From positions 1,922,001 to 1,986,000 of the forward strand of contig NZ_ATTE01000001.1 of NCBI RefSeq assembly GCF_000419525.1: DNA of 64,000 nt, read 5' to 3'. The DNA is from Leucothrix mucor DSM 2157. Lineage in GTDB: Bacteria > Pseudomonadota > Gammaproteobacteria > Thiotrichales > Thiotrichaceae. Position numbers and translations under genes: made by a program. A model generated the notes under the pieces. The model did not search any database. It worked only from the letters and a program-made list of their open reading frames with translations, and was not told the origin of the DNA. This document shows positions 50,130-58,453 of this stretch, in pieces (positions within the stretch are counted from its first letter, which is position 1; every line of letters starts with the position of its first letter).

Positions 50130-50990
50130 ATGCGCTGGAAAGGACGTAAACAAAGTACCAATATTGAAGATCGCCGTGGCGGTAGTAGCGGAGGATTTCG
50201 ACGACCTTCTGGCGGCGTCAAGGTAGGCGGCGTAGGCTTCATTATTATGTTGTTAGTATTTCTGTTTACCGGCCAAGGTCAGGGGTTGCTTGATATGGTC
50301 GGTGGCGACATGACTCAAAGCAGCGCATCACCGCAAAGCACCGGTGGCGGCATCAACGATGAAGGTAGAGAGTTTATTGCCGTCGTTGTGAAAGATACTG
50401 AAGATGTTTGGAATCCTATATTCCAGCAAGCTGGCGCGCGTTACCGTGAACCTACTGTTGTGTTGTTTAATGACCGGGTCAGTTCTGCCTGCGGTATGAC
50501 CTCCTCTGCAACCGGCCCTTTCTACTGCCCCGGCGATGAACAGATTTATTTAGACCTTAGCTTCTTCAGTGAATTAAGCAAAATGGGGGTTGTTGGTGAC
50601 TTCGCTCAAGCTTATGTCGTCGCGCACGAAGTTGGCCATCATGTACAAAAAGTACAGGGTATCTCTGATGAGGTTGTCAAACTTCAGCGCCAAAGCAGTA
50701 AAATTCAGGCGAACAAACTATCCGTCCTGCTAGAGCTACAAGCCGATTGCTACGCAGGCATCTGGGCCAGACGTCAGGCCAACTACAATCTATTAGATGA
50801 TGGTGACTTGGAAGAAGCCATGAATGCCGCTGGTAGCATTGGTGATGACCGGATGCAAAAGCGCGCGGGTCAGTGGGTTAACCCGGATGGATTTACTCAT
50901 GGCTCTTCGGCGCAGCGTATGGAATGGCTGAAAAAGGGAATGCTAAGCGGTAATCCAAGCGACTGTGACACTTTCGCCGCGCTTCGCTAA
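50130..50990 (+). CDS. Neutral zinc metallopeptidase, YpfJ-like
   Basis: 286 residues from the ATG at 50130 (family start MRWKGRKQSTNIEDRRG; the ATG at 50115 would add five residues). One transmembrane segment near 40-58 (VGGVGFIIMLLVFLFTG), then the metallopeptidase domain with HEVGHH (His166, Glu167) and LLELQADCYAGIWA. It has the family's Cys-rich CGMTSSATGPFYCP, likely a disulfide in the periplasm. Substrate unknown. Ends with a strong hairpin. Confidence 0.9.
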   Translation: MRWKGRKQSTNIEDRRGGSSGGFRRPSGGVKVGGVGFIIMLLVFLFTGQGQGLLDMVGGDMTQSSASPQSTGGGINDEGREFIAVVVKDTEDVWNPIFQQAGARYREPTVVLFNDRVSSACGMTSSATGPFYCPGDEQIYLDLSFFSELSKMGVVGDFAQAYVVAHEVGHHVQKVQGISDEVVKLQRQSSKIQANKLSVLLELQADCYAGIWARRQANYNLLDDGDLEEAMNAAGSIGDDRMQKRAGQWVNPDGFTHGSSAQRMEWLKKGMLSGNPSDCDTFAALR

Positions 50991-51012
50991 GCTTAAACGC
51001 AGGATATGAAAC

Positions 51013-51045
51013 AGGGCTAACTGAATATTCCGTTCAGTTAGCCCT
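51013..51045 (+). terminator. Hairpin terminator after the YpfJ-like gene
   Basis: AGGGCTAACTGAA (51013-51025) and TTCAGTTAGCCCT (51033-51045) form a perfect 13-bp stem with a 7-nt loop, followed by TAATTTTGTTT. Confidence 0.8.
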
Positions 51046-51059
51046 TAATTTTGTTTAAA

Positions 51060-51523
51060 AACTAGCAAAATGAGCCATGCGATTCAAATTTAGGGGAATT
51101 TAACGGAGCCGCTAAGTGATTGTTTGTATTGTAAATACACATTAAATCGCAGTAACTTACCGCTTATCTGAATAACATTAAGGTTGGATTCAGCCAAATC
51201 CGCTTAATCTACACATGTCTTCAGGAGGAACTGCTTTTCTCGGGGTTTGTGGTAGCAGTTCGACTTGAACATGTGTTTGATATAAAAATTATATCTTTTA
51301 GCTGTTAATGACACTCAACAGCCTAGCACAAACCATGAACATGTTGAAGACAATCAAGTAAGCGCTTGAATCGACCAATGATTGGGGAGTCGGTTTGCTG
51401 GTAGCAAAGACTTGAAGGCGGTCGGAAATTTACGGGGGTATAGTTCTGACACTCAACGCTCTTAGAGCATTGTTAAGTTGCCTGTTACGTTTATAGGCGA
51501 GCTGGAAACAGCTCGTCTTTTTT
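51060..51523 (+). ncRNA. Candidate structured non-coding RNA upstream of the XpaC-TelA module
   Basis: No gene is visible in 50991-51645. The stretch holds several inverted repeats. The largest spans 51211-51276: ACACATGT/ACATGTGT outside, GAACTGCT/AGCAGTTC inside, an 18-nt loop. Others: GATATAA/TTATATC (51279-51295), GCTGTT/AACAGC (51301-51322), TTTGC/GCAAA (51394-51408). TGACACTCAAC occurs twice (51309 and 51447). A strong plus-strand terminator closes it at 51496-51523, although no CDS precedes it after the YpfJ terminator. I cannot fix the 5' end and recognise no known family. Confidence 0.4.
51496..51523 (+). terminator. Strong intrinsic terminator without an upstream CDS
   Basis: GGCGAGCTG (51496-51504), GAAA tetraloop, CAGCTCGTC (51509-51517), then six T. 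The first pair is G-T. The U-tract is on the plus strand only, so it ends a rightward transcript. Confidence 0.85.
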
Positions 51524-51588
51524 ATTGCCTTAATTTCCTTAAAAACCTCGCAAACCTTCAAAAAATCAATGATCTGAACCTCTTTCAC

Positions 51589-51619
51589 TTGATAAGCACT
51601 TACATAGGGCATATATAAT
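51589..51619 (+). promoter_or_regulatory. Sigma-70-like promoter of the XpaC-TelA module
   Basis: TTGATA (51589-51594) and TATATA (51612-51617) are 17 bp apart; TATAAT at 51614-51619 is an alternative -10 with 19-bp spacing. Located about 30 bp ahead of the small ORF at 51646. Confidence 0.5.
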
Positions 51620-51645
51620 ACCCGTGTATTTACGAGGAAAGTCAC

Positions 51646-51738
51646 ATGCCAAAAACCATGCAACGCTTGATCGGCTTTGTTCTATTGTCAGCCACTTTAG
51701 GACTGGTATCCTTGCAAGCACTCATTCAAGTCTTTTAG
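51646..51738 (+). CDS. 30-residue single-pass membrane peptide
   Basis: Short ORF: MPKTMQRLIGFVLLSATLGL, ending with VSLQALIQVF and a TAG stop at 51738. A GAGGAAA ribosome site lies 6 bp upstream of the ATG. It has a positively charged N-terminus (Lys3, Arg7) followed by about 20 hydrophobic residues, as expected of a small inner-membrane protein. The next gene starts 10 bp later with the ribosome site GAGG overlapping this stop. Too short for ordinary gene finders and not known to me; support comes from the ribosome site, membrane pattern and operon position. Confidence 0.6.
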   Translation: MPKTMQRLIGFVLLSATLGLVSLQALIQVF

Positions 51739-51748
51739 AGGTTGCTTA

Positions 51749-52609
51749 ATGTCTAGCGCGAAACGCTACTCCCCCGGTAAGAACAATGACCCAGTGGGCC
51801 AGATCAGGCTGGGGCTCAAAGGAATTTTACTGTATCTAATGCCAATGCCGGTGTTACTGGCAGCGGTTATCTCCCTTGTTAAAGGTAACTTTTGGGCAAC
51901 CATTATCAATGGCGGTGCTTTTGCAGCCTTTATGTTGGCAGCAGTAATTGCCAGACATGGCTTCAAAGTCGAGTATCAATACAACATTAAGAAACTCGCA
52001 CTGGCCCCCCGCACACCTTACAAAACTGTTGCCGCACTACTACTGTCTAGTACGACTGGCGCAACCGCTTGGTTAGCCGCTGACTACAACTTATTTAGTA
52101 GTATCCTAATTGGTGGTGCCACCCTGCTCGCGTTTTATCTGTGTTATGGCTTAGACCCACGCCGCGACAAAACGGGTAGTATTGGTCTGGGAGTGTCCGC
52201 TGAGGAAGTGTTTGAAGCACTGGAAGCGGCGAATATCAAAATTGATGCGATCGAAAAAGCACGCACTGATATTAATAATGCTAAGTTCGACCAACACTTA
52301 GATCGTATTATTAGCAAAGCACGTAATATCATTACTGTGATCGAATCCGATCCAAATGACTTGCCACGTGCCCGTAAATTCCTGAAGGTGTACCTTGAAG
52401 GAACGCAACGTGTGACCGAAAGCTATGTAAAAACACATCGCAATGAAGCCACCACCGTAGAATTAGATACGAACTTTGCCAATGTACTGAACTCTATTGA
52501 AAGCACTTTTGACGAACAACACGAAAAACTAAAAAAACAAGATCGCTTTGATCTTGATGTCAATATTGAAGTTTTGGAAACCCAGCTTAAGCGCGAAGGA
52601 ATCATTTAA
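51749..52609 (+). CDS. XpaC-like membrane protein (BCIP-hydrolysis family)
   Basis: 286 residues. Two pairs of hydrophobic segments (about 28-65 and 92-130) separated by a short polar stretch, then a helical cytoplasmic C-terminus of about 155 residues (GVSAEEVFEALEAANIKIDAIEK, VYLEGTQRVTESYVK). The layout and neighbourhood match the XpaC family, named after 5-bromo-4-chloroindolyl phosphate hydrolysis in Bacillus, and it is followed by a TelA homologue as is usual for that family. True activity is unproven. Identification rests on context plus weak similarity. Confidence 0.75.
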   Translation: MSSAKRYSPGKNNDPVGQIRLGLKGILLYLMPMPVLLAAVISLVKGNFWATIINGGAFAAFMLAAVIARHGFKVEYQYNIKKLALAPRTPYKTVAALLLSSTTGATAWLAADYNLFSSILIGGATLLAFYLCYGLDPRRDKTGSIGLGVSAEEVFEALEAANIKIDAIEKARTDINNAKFDQHLDRIISKARNIITVIESDPNDLPRARKFLKVYLEGTQRVTESYVKTHRNEATTVELDTNFANVLNSIESTFDEQHEKLKKQDRFDLDVNIEVLETQLKREGII

Positions 52610-52663
52610 ACCTTCACTATTCAACAGCATTGCCTACATTACTAAGATTTTAAAGGAACAAAC

Positions 52664-53863
52664 ATGTCTGATACGCCAGCGAACACGGTTCAAACTGCCA
52701 CTGCCACCACAGCCCCTTCTGTAGCGGTTATTCCCGGAACAGAGATTGTTCCTGCTAAACCCATTAGCCAGGAAGTTGTTGCCTACTCTCAGGTTGATCC
52801 CAGCGAAAAAACAGAGCTTGATGACATCATTGGTGAAATCGATACGCAAGACCGCTCAAGCATCATTTTCTTTGGTAGCAAAGCTCAGGAGCAAATGAGC
52901 AGCATTTCTGAGAACATGCTGGAAGGCGTACGTAATAAAGACTTGGGCGGCGCAAGTGCATCGCTAAATGACATGGTTGTAGCCATCAAAGGCTTCGATG
53001 TTGATGAGTTGAATCCTAATCGTAAGTTAGGCTTCTTTGCCCGCCTGTTCGGTAAGGCCAAGCCCGTTGCTGAGTTCCTCAGTAAGTACGATGATGTTCG
53101 CAAGCAGATCAACTCAATCACCGATCACATGGAGTCGCACAAGACTCAACTGTTAACTGATGTGATTTCTTTGGATAAGCTCTACGACGCCAACCTCGAT
53201 TACTTCCATAAGCTGGAACTGTATATCGCAGCAGGTGAAGAAAAACTTCGCATGATGAACGATGTTGAAATTCCAGCGATGGAACAAGAAGCCGTCGCGG
53301 ATGCGGAAAACATGCTGGCAGCACAAGCCCTTCGCGATATGCGTAGCGCACGCGATGACTTAGATCGTCGTGTACACGATTTACGCCTGACTCGTCAGGT
53401 TGCGATGCAGAGCTTGCCAAGCATTCGTTTAGTACAAGAAAACGACAAAACACTGATCAACAAAATTAACTCAACACTGATCAACACCGTTCCATTATGG
53501 AAAAACCAGTTAGCGCAGGCCGTAACTATTTTCCGCATGAGCGATGCTGCTGAAACCGTTAAGCGCGCTTCTGACCTGACCAATGATTTGTTGGAGTCCA
53601 ACGCAACTAACCTACGTACGGCTAATACCGAAGTGCGTAAGCAAATGGAGCGTGGTGTATTTGATATCGAATCAGTCCGTAAAGCGAACCAAGAGCTGAT
53701 TGGAACGATCAACGACAGTCTGCAAATCGCTGAAGAAGGCCGTACCAAGCGTACCGAAGCGGCAACTGAGCTCCAGCACCTTGAAAGTGAACTGCGTAAT
53801 GCGTTGATGGCGGCTAAAGTCCGTAAAGAAGAAATTGACGCAGCACCAAGCAAACAGGCTTAA
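52664..53863 (+). CDS. TelA-like toxic anion resistance protein
   Basis: 399 residues, long helical protein without membrane segments. TelA/KlaA blocks: GFDVDELNPNRKLGFFARLFGKAKPVAEFLSKYDDV, AAGEEKLRMMNDVEIP, RQVAMQSLPSIRLVQENDKTLINKINSTLINTVPLWKNQLAQAV and the C-terminal NATNLRTANTEVRKQMERGVFDIESVRKANQELI. Family members are linked to tellurite or other membrane-active stress resistance; no TerD-type protein is present here. AAAGGAACAAAC precedes the ATG. Confidence 0.88.
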   Translation: MSDTPANTVQTATATTAPSVAVIPGTEIVPAKPISQEVVAYSQVDPSEKTELDDIIGEIDTQDRSSIIFFGSKAQEQMSSISENMLEGVRNKDLGGASASLNDMVVAIKGFDVDELNPNRKLGFFARLFGKAKPVAEFLSKYDDVRKQINSITDHMESHKTQLLTDVISLDKLYDANLDYFHKLELYIAAGEEKLRMMNDVEIPAMEQEAVADAENMLAAQALRDMRSARDDLDRRVHDLRLTRQVAMQSLPSIRLVQENDKTLINKINSTLINTVPLWKNQLAQAVTIFRMSDAAETVKRASDLTNDLLESNATNLRTANTEVRKQMERGVFDIESVRKANQELIGTINDSLQIAEEGRTKRTEAATELQHLESELRNALMAAKVRKEEIDAAPSKQA

Positions 53864-53874
53864 GGAATACCGTC

Positions 53875-54972
53875 ATGGGATTATGGGATAAAATATTTGG
53901 CGAGTTTATCGATGTCATTGAATGGACCGATAACTCCAGCGATACCATGGTGTATCGCTTTGAACGCCACAATAATGAGATTAAATACGGCGCTAAGCTG
54001 ACTGTTCGTGAGTCGCAAGTCGCTGTATTTGTGAACGAAGGCGAGATTGCCGATGTACTCGGCCCTGGCATGTATGAGTTAGAAACTCAGAACCTGCCGG
54101 TGCTATCGACCTTACAGCATTGGGATCACGCTTTTCAGAGCCCGTTTAAAGCCGAAGTGTATTTCTTCAATATGCGCCAGTTTACAGATCTGAAATGGGG
54201 TACTAAAAACCCGATTATGATGCGCGATGCAGAGTTCGATATGGTGCGCTTGCGTACCTTTGGAACCTACACCATTCGCATTAATAATCCTGAGACCTTC
54301 ATCAAAGAGATCGTTGGGACTGATGGTCACTTTACGGTTGATGAGATCAGCGACCAACTGCGTAATCTGATTACCTCACGCTATGCGACCATCCTTGGCA
54401 AGTTAAAAGTACCTGTATTGGACTTGGCGTCGAACTATGATCAGTTAAGCACCTTTATTACTGAGCGTATTGCGCCGGAGTTTAATCAGTACGGATTAGA
54501 GCTGACTAAGGTTCTAGTAGAGAATATCTCATTGCCGCCAGAAGTTGAGAAGGCACTGGATAAACGTACCAGCATGGGCATGATTGGCGATTTGGATAAG
54601 TACCTGAAATACGGTGCCGCGCAATCTATGGAATCCGGCAACTCATCCACAGCCTCTTCGGCGATGGAAATGGGTATTGGATTGGCTATGGCGCAAAGCA
54701 TGACCGGGCAACAAGCGCCTGCGAATGCTGCGAGCACTTCAGCGCCACCACCACTTCCGACTCAGCAGACCTGGCATGTGGCACTTAACGGCACCCCGGC
54801 AGGTCCTTTTGATAAAGCACAGATCATTGACTTCATCGGAAAAGGTCAACTTAAAGCAGAGACTTTGGTTTGGGCGAATGGAATGGCTAACTGGGAAACA
54901 GCAGGTACCACAGAGTATTTTGAAGGGCTGTTAAAAGCTGGCCAGAATACGCCACCACCGATGCCTAAGTAA
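53875..54972 (+). CDS. SPFH-domain protein with C-terminal GYF_2 domain
   Basis: 365 residues. N-terminal about 235 residues are the SPFH-like virion core protein family (Bacillus YdjI-like): MGLWDKIFGEFIDVIEW, VNEGEIADVLGPGMYEL, WGTKNPIMMRDAEFDMVRLRTFGTYTIRI, then LEVLTNYLKR-like coiled region and EKALDKRTSMGMIGDLDKY. A linker of Ser/Ala/Met and Pro follows, then a GYF_2 fold (about 300-350: WHVALNGTPAGPFDKAQIIDFI, TLVWANGMANWETA). Such proteins oligomerise at membranes. It starts 12 bp after telA. No prior gene name is known to me for the fusion. Confidence 0.85.
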   Translation: MGLWDKIFGEFIDVIEWTDNSSDTMVYRFERHNNEIKYGAKLTVRESQVAVFVNEGEIADVLGPGMYELETQNLPVLSTLQHWDHAFQSPFKAEVYFFNMRQFTDLKWGTKNPIMMRDAEFDMVRLRTFGTYTIRINNPETFIKEIVGTDGHFTVDEISDQLRNLITSRYATILGKLKVPVLDLASNYDQLSTFITERIAPEFNQYGLELTKVLVENISLPPEVEKALDKRTSMGMIGDLDKYLKYGAAQSMESGNSSTASSAMEMGIGLAMAQSMTGQQAPANAASTSAPPPLPTQQTWHVALNGTPAGPFDKAQIIDFIGKGQLKAETLVWANGMANWETAGTTEYFEGLLKAGQNTPPPMPK

Positions 54973-54986
54973 TACGCTGAACAATC

Positions 54987-56132
54987 ATGGATATTAAGCA
55001 ATCGCATTTTCCGTGCGAACGTTGCGGTGCGGACCTCGTTTACTCCCCTGAAAGCCAGTCATTGCTGTGTAATCATTGCGGGTTTAAAAACGAGGTTCCG
55101 GTCGTACTTGAGCCCATTAAGGAATACGACTTGCAAGAAGCGCTGCGTAATCTGGAGCGCTTAAGAGATAGTGGACAGTCCCAACAGGTGGGCGTGATCA
55201 AATGCCCATCCTGTGCGGCGCAGTTTAAACTAGATGATAATGAACATGCTGGCGACTGCCCATTTTGTGGTACGCCAGTTATCACCGGTACAGAACAAGC
55301 GAGACCCATTCTCCCGCGCTCATTACTGCCTTTTGCCATCGGCCATGATCAAGCCATACAAATTTTTGAAAAGTGGATGAAAACCCGTTGGTTTGCGCCC
55401 TCCTCGCTCAATTCCAGCGCTAAGCGCAATGACAAGCTGACCGGCGTCTACCTACCTTACTGGACATACGACAGCGATACTCAAACCCAGTACCAAGGCC
55501 AGCGTGGAACGGTTTATTACGAGCGCCAAATGGTGACAGTCGTCGTGAATGGCAAAAATACCCGACAAGAGCGTATGGTGCCTCGTATTCGCTGGTCACC
55601 GGCTTCTGGTCGAGTGGCACGGCATTTCGATGATGTGTTGATTGGTGCCAGCAAGACCTTGCCACGTACCATTATTGATAACCTAGCACCTTGGGATTTA
55701 AGCAAGCTCGTACCCTATTCTGAGGCTTATCTCAGTGGTTTTCGCAGTGAGATCTATCAGATTACTGTCGATGAAGGGTTTATGCGGGCGCAACAAGTGA
55801 TGGATTACACCATCCGCCAAGATATTCGCCGTGATATCGGTGGTGATCAACAACGTATCAACCACCTGTCAACCGAGCATGATCACACCAGCTATAAACA
55901 CCTGTTGTTACCAATCTGGTCAGCCGCATTTCAGTACCGCAATAAAACCTATCGCTATGTGATTAATGGCCGTACCGGAAAGATTCATGGCGAGCGCCCA
56001 TACAGCATCGTTAAGATCGCTGGTGCTGTTGCATTGGCAGCAACTTTGGCGGGCGGCGGACTGTATGTCGTCGATCAAAATGGTGGCTTTGATAATATCA
56101 ATACTGGCTACGCACCCACTTACCAATACTAA
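54987..56132 (+). CDS. Double zinc-ribbon membrane protein (YdjG-like)
   Basis: 381 residues. Two zinc ribbons at the N-terminus: Cys10-x2-Cys13 with Cys28-x2-Cys31, and Cys73-x2-Cys76 with Cys91-x2-Cys94. The middle has a beta-rich region with conserved aromatic strings (GVYLPYWTYDSDTQTQY, then RVARHFDDVLIGASKTLP). One transmembrane helix near the C-terminus (about 342-362). Related to Bacillus YdjG, which lies with an SPFH protein. Follows the SPFH gene by 15 bp, same operon. Function unknown; the cytosolic ribbons may bind partners or nucleic acid. Confidence 0.75.
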   Translation: MDIKQSHFPCERCGADLVYSPESQSLLCNHCGFKNEVPVVLEPIKEYDLQEALRNLERLRDSGQSQQVGVIKCPSCAAQFKLDDNEHAGDCPFCGTPVITGTEQARPILPRSLLPFAIGHDQAIQIFEKWMKTRWFAPSSLNSSAKRNDKLTGVYLPYWTYDSDTQTQYQGQRGTVYYERQMVTVVVNGKNTRQERMVPRIRWSPASGRVARHFDDVLIGASKTLPRTIIDNLAPWDLSKLVPYSEAYLSGFRSEIYQITVDEGFMRAQQVMDYTIRQDIRRDIGGDQQRINHLSTEHDHTSYKHLLLPIWSAAFQYRNKTYRYVINGRTGKIHGERPYSIVKIAGAVALAATLAGGGLYVVDQNGGFDNINTGYAPTYQY

Positions 56133-56284
56133 AAACGGATAGCCTACCTGCCACATTTTGGCACGAACACCGCTAAGACACTTTGTTTTAATCAGTGCGA
56201 AAGGATCGACAATATTGTTATTGTGGGTGGGCTTTGCTATCGTCATGCATTCTTTTAAGACGTACCTCTAAGCCGGTGGATAGA

Positions 56285-58453
56285 TTGAATAAAAAATACC
56301 TCTGGATCATTCTCGGCTGCAGCTCGTCGATGGCTGCTCATGCTGAAACAATAGCTCCTATCTGTGCACCTATTCCAACGGGAAATCAGGCGACTGCGGT
56401 AACCCAATCCCCAGCAACCGATGCAGTTTACCTGGAAGCTGACGATGGCGTAATCAGCCGGCAAGGCACTTCTGAGCTGAGCGGCAATGTCGTTATTCAA
56501 CGCAATCAGCAAAGCCTGAATGCAGATAAAGCCACTTACGATCGCAATACCTCACAAGTTCAGGCAACCGGCAATGTAAAGCTAAGCGGCGGCCAAAATG
56601 ACTTTTTAAGTGACTCCGTCAGTTACAACTTGCAGAAGCAGGAAGGCGAAATCCGCAATGCGGAATACCAGATGCGCGGCTCGCACACCAATGGTCGCAG
56701 TGAACTGATTAAACAAAAAGGCCCAGACCAACTGGAGCTTCAAAAGGCAACTTACACAACTTGCCCCGCACCAGATCCAAGCTGGCACATTGCATCCGGC
56801 AATATCACACTGAACAACGCCACCCAGCAAGGAACCGCTAAAAACGTTACTTTGCGTATCGGCGACGTCCCTATATTTTACTTTCCATGGCTAAGCTTCT
56901 CGTTAAACAACGAGCGAAAGTCGGGATTTTTATCGCCTCGTGCAGGTGTTAGTGATAGCTCGGGCTATGAGCTTTCAATCCCCTATTACTTCAATCTTGC
57001 GCCTAATTACGATGCGTTGGTCACCACTGAATACCTATCAGACCGAGGGTTTAAGTTAAATAATCAATTTCGCTTCATGTCTAAAAACAGCAAAGGCGTT
57101 ATCGAATATGACTTTCTCCCCAGTGATAACGACTTTGATGACAAGTGGCGGGACTATTTCAATATTGACTACGAGCTCAACTTAGCCAAAAACCGGAAGA
57201 TCACCCTGCAAGCAGAAGGCGTTTCGGATGACGATTATTTTGATGACCTTGGTGGATCACTTTCCTCTTCAAGCACCTCTGCATTGGAGCGTGAGCTAAA
57301 GTACACTCGTGAAGGCACAAATTGGGATTTCAGTATTTCAGCCTTGGATTACCAGGTACTGGATGACTCGTCCTACCAGCCTTATGCCAAATTGCCAGAA
57401 ATAAAATTCAATTATAACTCGCCGCACAAATACAATAAGATCGATTTTTCAGTGGACTCTGAAGCCACTTATTTTGAAAGCTCTGATGGCCCGACTGGTT
57501 TGCGGATGGATATTGGCTTTAATGCCTCAAAGCGCTTCGGCAATGAAGCCTGGTACGTTAAACCTTCCGCCAGCTACCGTGTAACTCAGTACTCTCTGGA
57601 AGACAATGATGCCGATAGCAATCCGAGTCGCGCACTACCGACCTTCACGCTGGACAGTGGCTTAGTCTTCGACCGAACCCTAGCCAACGGCATGACCCAA
57701 ACCCTTGAGCCACGCTTCTACTACACTTATACACCGTATGACGACCAGAGTGATATTCCGGTCTTTGATAGCTCCTTAACTGACTTTGCCACCAGCTCAC
57801 GACTATTCCAATCAAACCGCTTTACCGGTAAAGACAGGATTGGCGATGCTAACCAATTGACTCTGGGATTAACCTCTCGTCTGCAAAGCAAAACAACAGG
57901 TCGTGAGTTAGTAAAAGCAAGCATTGGCCAAGTGTTTTACTTTGATGACCGTAAAGTCACTTTAGAGGATGGAGACTCTGCGGAGACGGACAATAATTCA
58001 GAGTTCGCCTTAGAATTAGATGCTAGAATGACTGATAAAATCAGCGTCTCGACCACTTCATTTTGGGACCCGGCAGACAACCAATGGTCATCCAATGAGT
58101 TCCGGATGAATTATCTGGATAAAGAACAACGTATTTTCAATGTGGGCTATCAACGCTTGCAAGATGAACTGGAGGAGCTTGACTTGTCCTTCTCCTATCC
58201 AGTAAGTCAAAAATGGTCCTTCATTGGTCGTGCAGACCATGACCTATATAACAATAGAAGCCTTGAGCTGTTAGCGGGCATTGAATATAAGGATTGTTGC
58301 TGGGGGTCACGTGTTGTGGCCAGACGCTACCTGACATCAGATAACAGCAGCTATGACAATGCACTGTTTTTTGAAGTGGAACTCAAAGGCCTTGGAAGTA
58401 TCGGCAGCAGTGCCAGCAGCATGCTTCAGGAAAAAATTTATGGATATGAATAA
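56285..58453 (+). CDS. lptD: LPS-assembly outer membrane protein LptD
   Basis: Beta-barrel that inserts LPS into the outer leaflet with LptE. From the TTG at 56285 (GGTGGA upstream) the product is 722 residues and begins with a proper signal peptide (MNKKYLWIILGCSSSMAAHAET); upstream codons read as non-secretory junk. An OstA domain (LEADDGVISRQGTSELSGNVVIQRNQQSLNADKATYD) precedes the barrel (aromatic strand pairs to the end). Cysteines: Cys near 32 (ICAP), TTCPAP near 160 and the C-terminal DCCW pair, the latter fitting the disulfides of LptD. First gene of lptD-surA-pdxA. Confidence 0.93.
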   Translation: MNKKYLWIILGCSSSMAAHAETIAPICAPIPTGNQATAVTQSPATDAVYLEADDGVISRQGTSELSGNVVIQRNQQSLNADKATYDRNTSQVQATGNVKLSGGQNDFLSDSVSYNLQKQEGEIRNAEYQMRGSHTNGRSELIKQKGPDQLELQKATYTTCPAPDPSWHIASGNITLNNATQQGTAKNVTLRIGDVPIFYFPWLSFSLNNERKSGFLSPRAGVSDSSGYELSIPYYFNLAPNYDALVTTEYLSDRGFKLNNQFRFMSKNSKGVIEYDFLPSDNDFDDKWRDYFNIDYELNLAKNRKITLQAEGVSDDDYFDDLGGSLSSSSTSALERELKYTREGTNWDFSISALDYQVLDDSSYQPYAKLPEIKFNYNSPHKYNKIDFSVDSEATYFESSDGPTGLRMDIGFNASKRFGNEAWYVKPSASYRVTQYSLEDNDADSNPSRALPTFTLDSGLVFDRTLANGMTQTLEPRFYYTYTPYDDQSDIPVFDSSLTDFATSSRLFQSNRFTGKDRIGDANQLTLGLTSRLQSKTTGRELVKASIGQVFYFDDRKVTLEDGDSAETDNNSEFALELDARMTDKISVSTTSFWDPADNQWSSNEFRMNYLDKEQRIFNVGYQRLQDELEELDLSFSYPVSQKWSFIGRADHDLYNNRSLELLAGIEYKDCCWGSRVVARRYLTSDNSSYDNALFFEVELKGLGSIGSSASSMLQEKIYGYE

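Noticed and set aside
51060-51523. tmRNA, 6S RNA or RNase P RNA
   Set aside because: I looked for the tRNA-like ends and tag frame, the 6S closing stem and bubble, and the RNase P core; none is evident.
51430-51663. 77-residue minus-strand reading frame in the non-coding gap
   Set aside because: It runs through the strong terminator and the small plus-strand ORF with its ribosome site, has no ribosome site of its own and no recognisable similarity.
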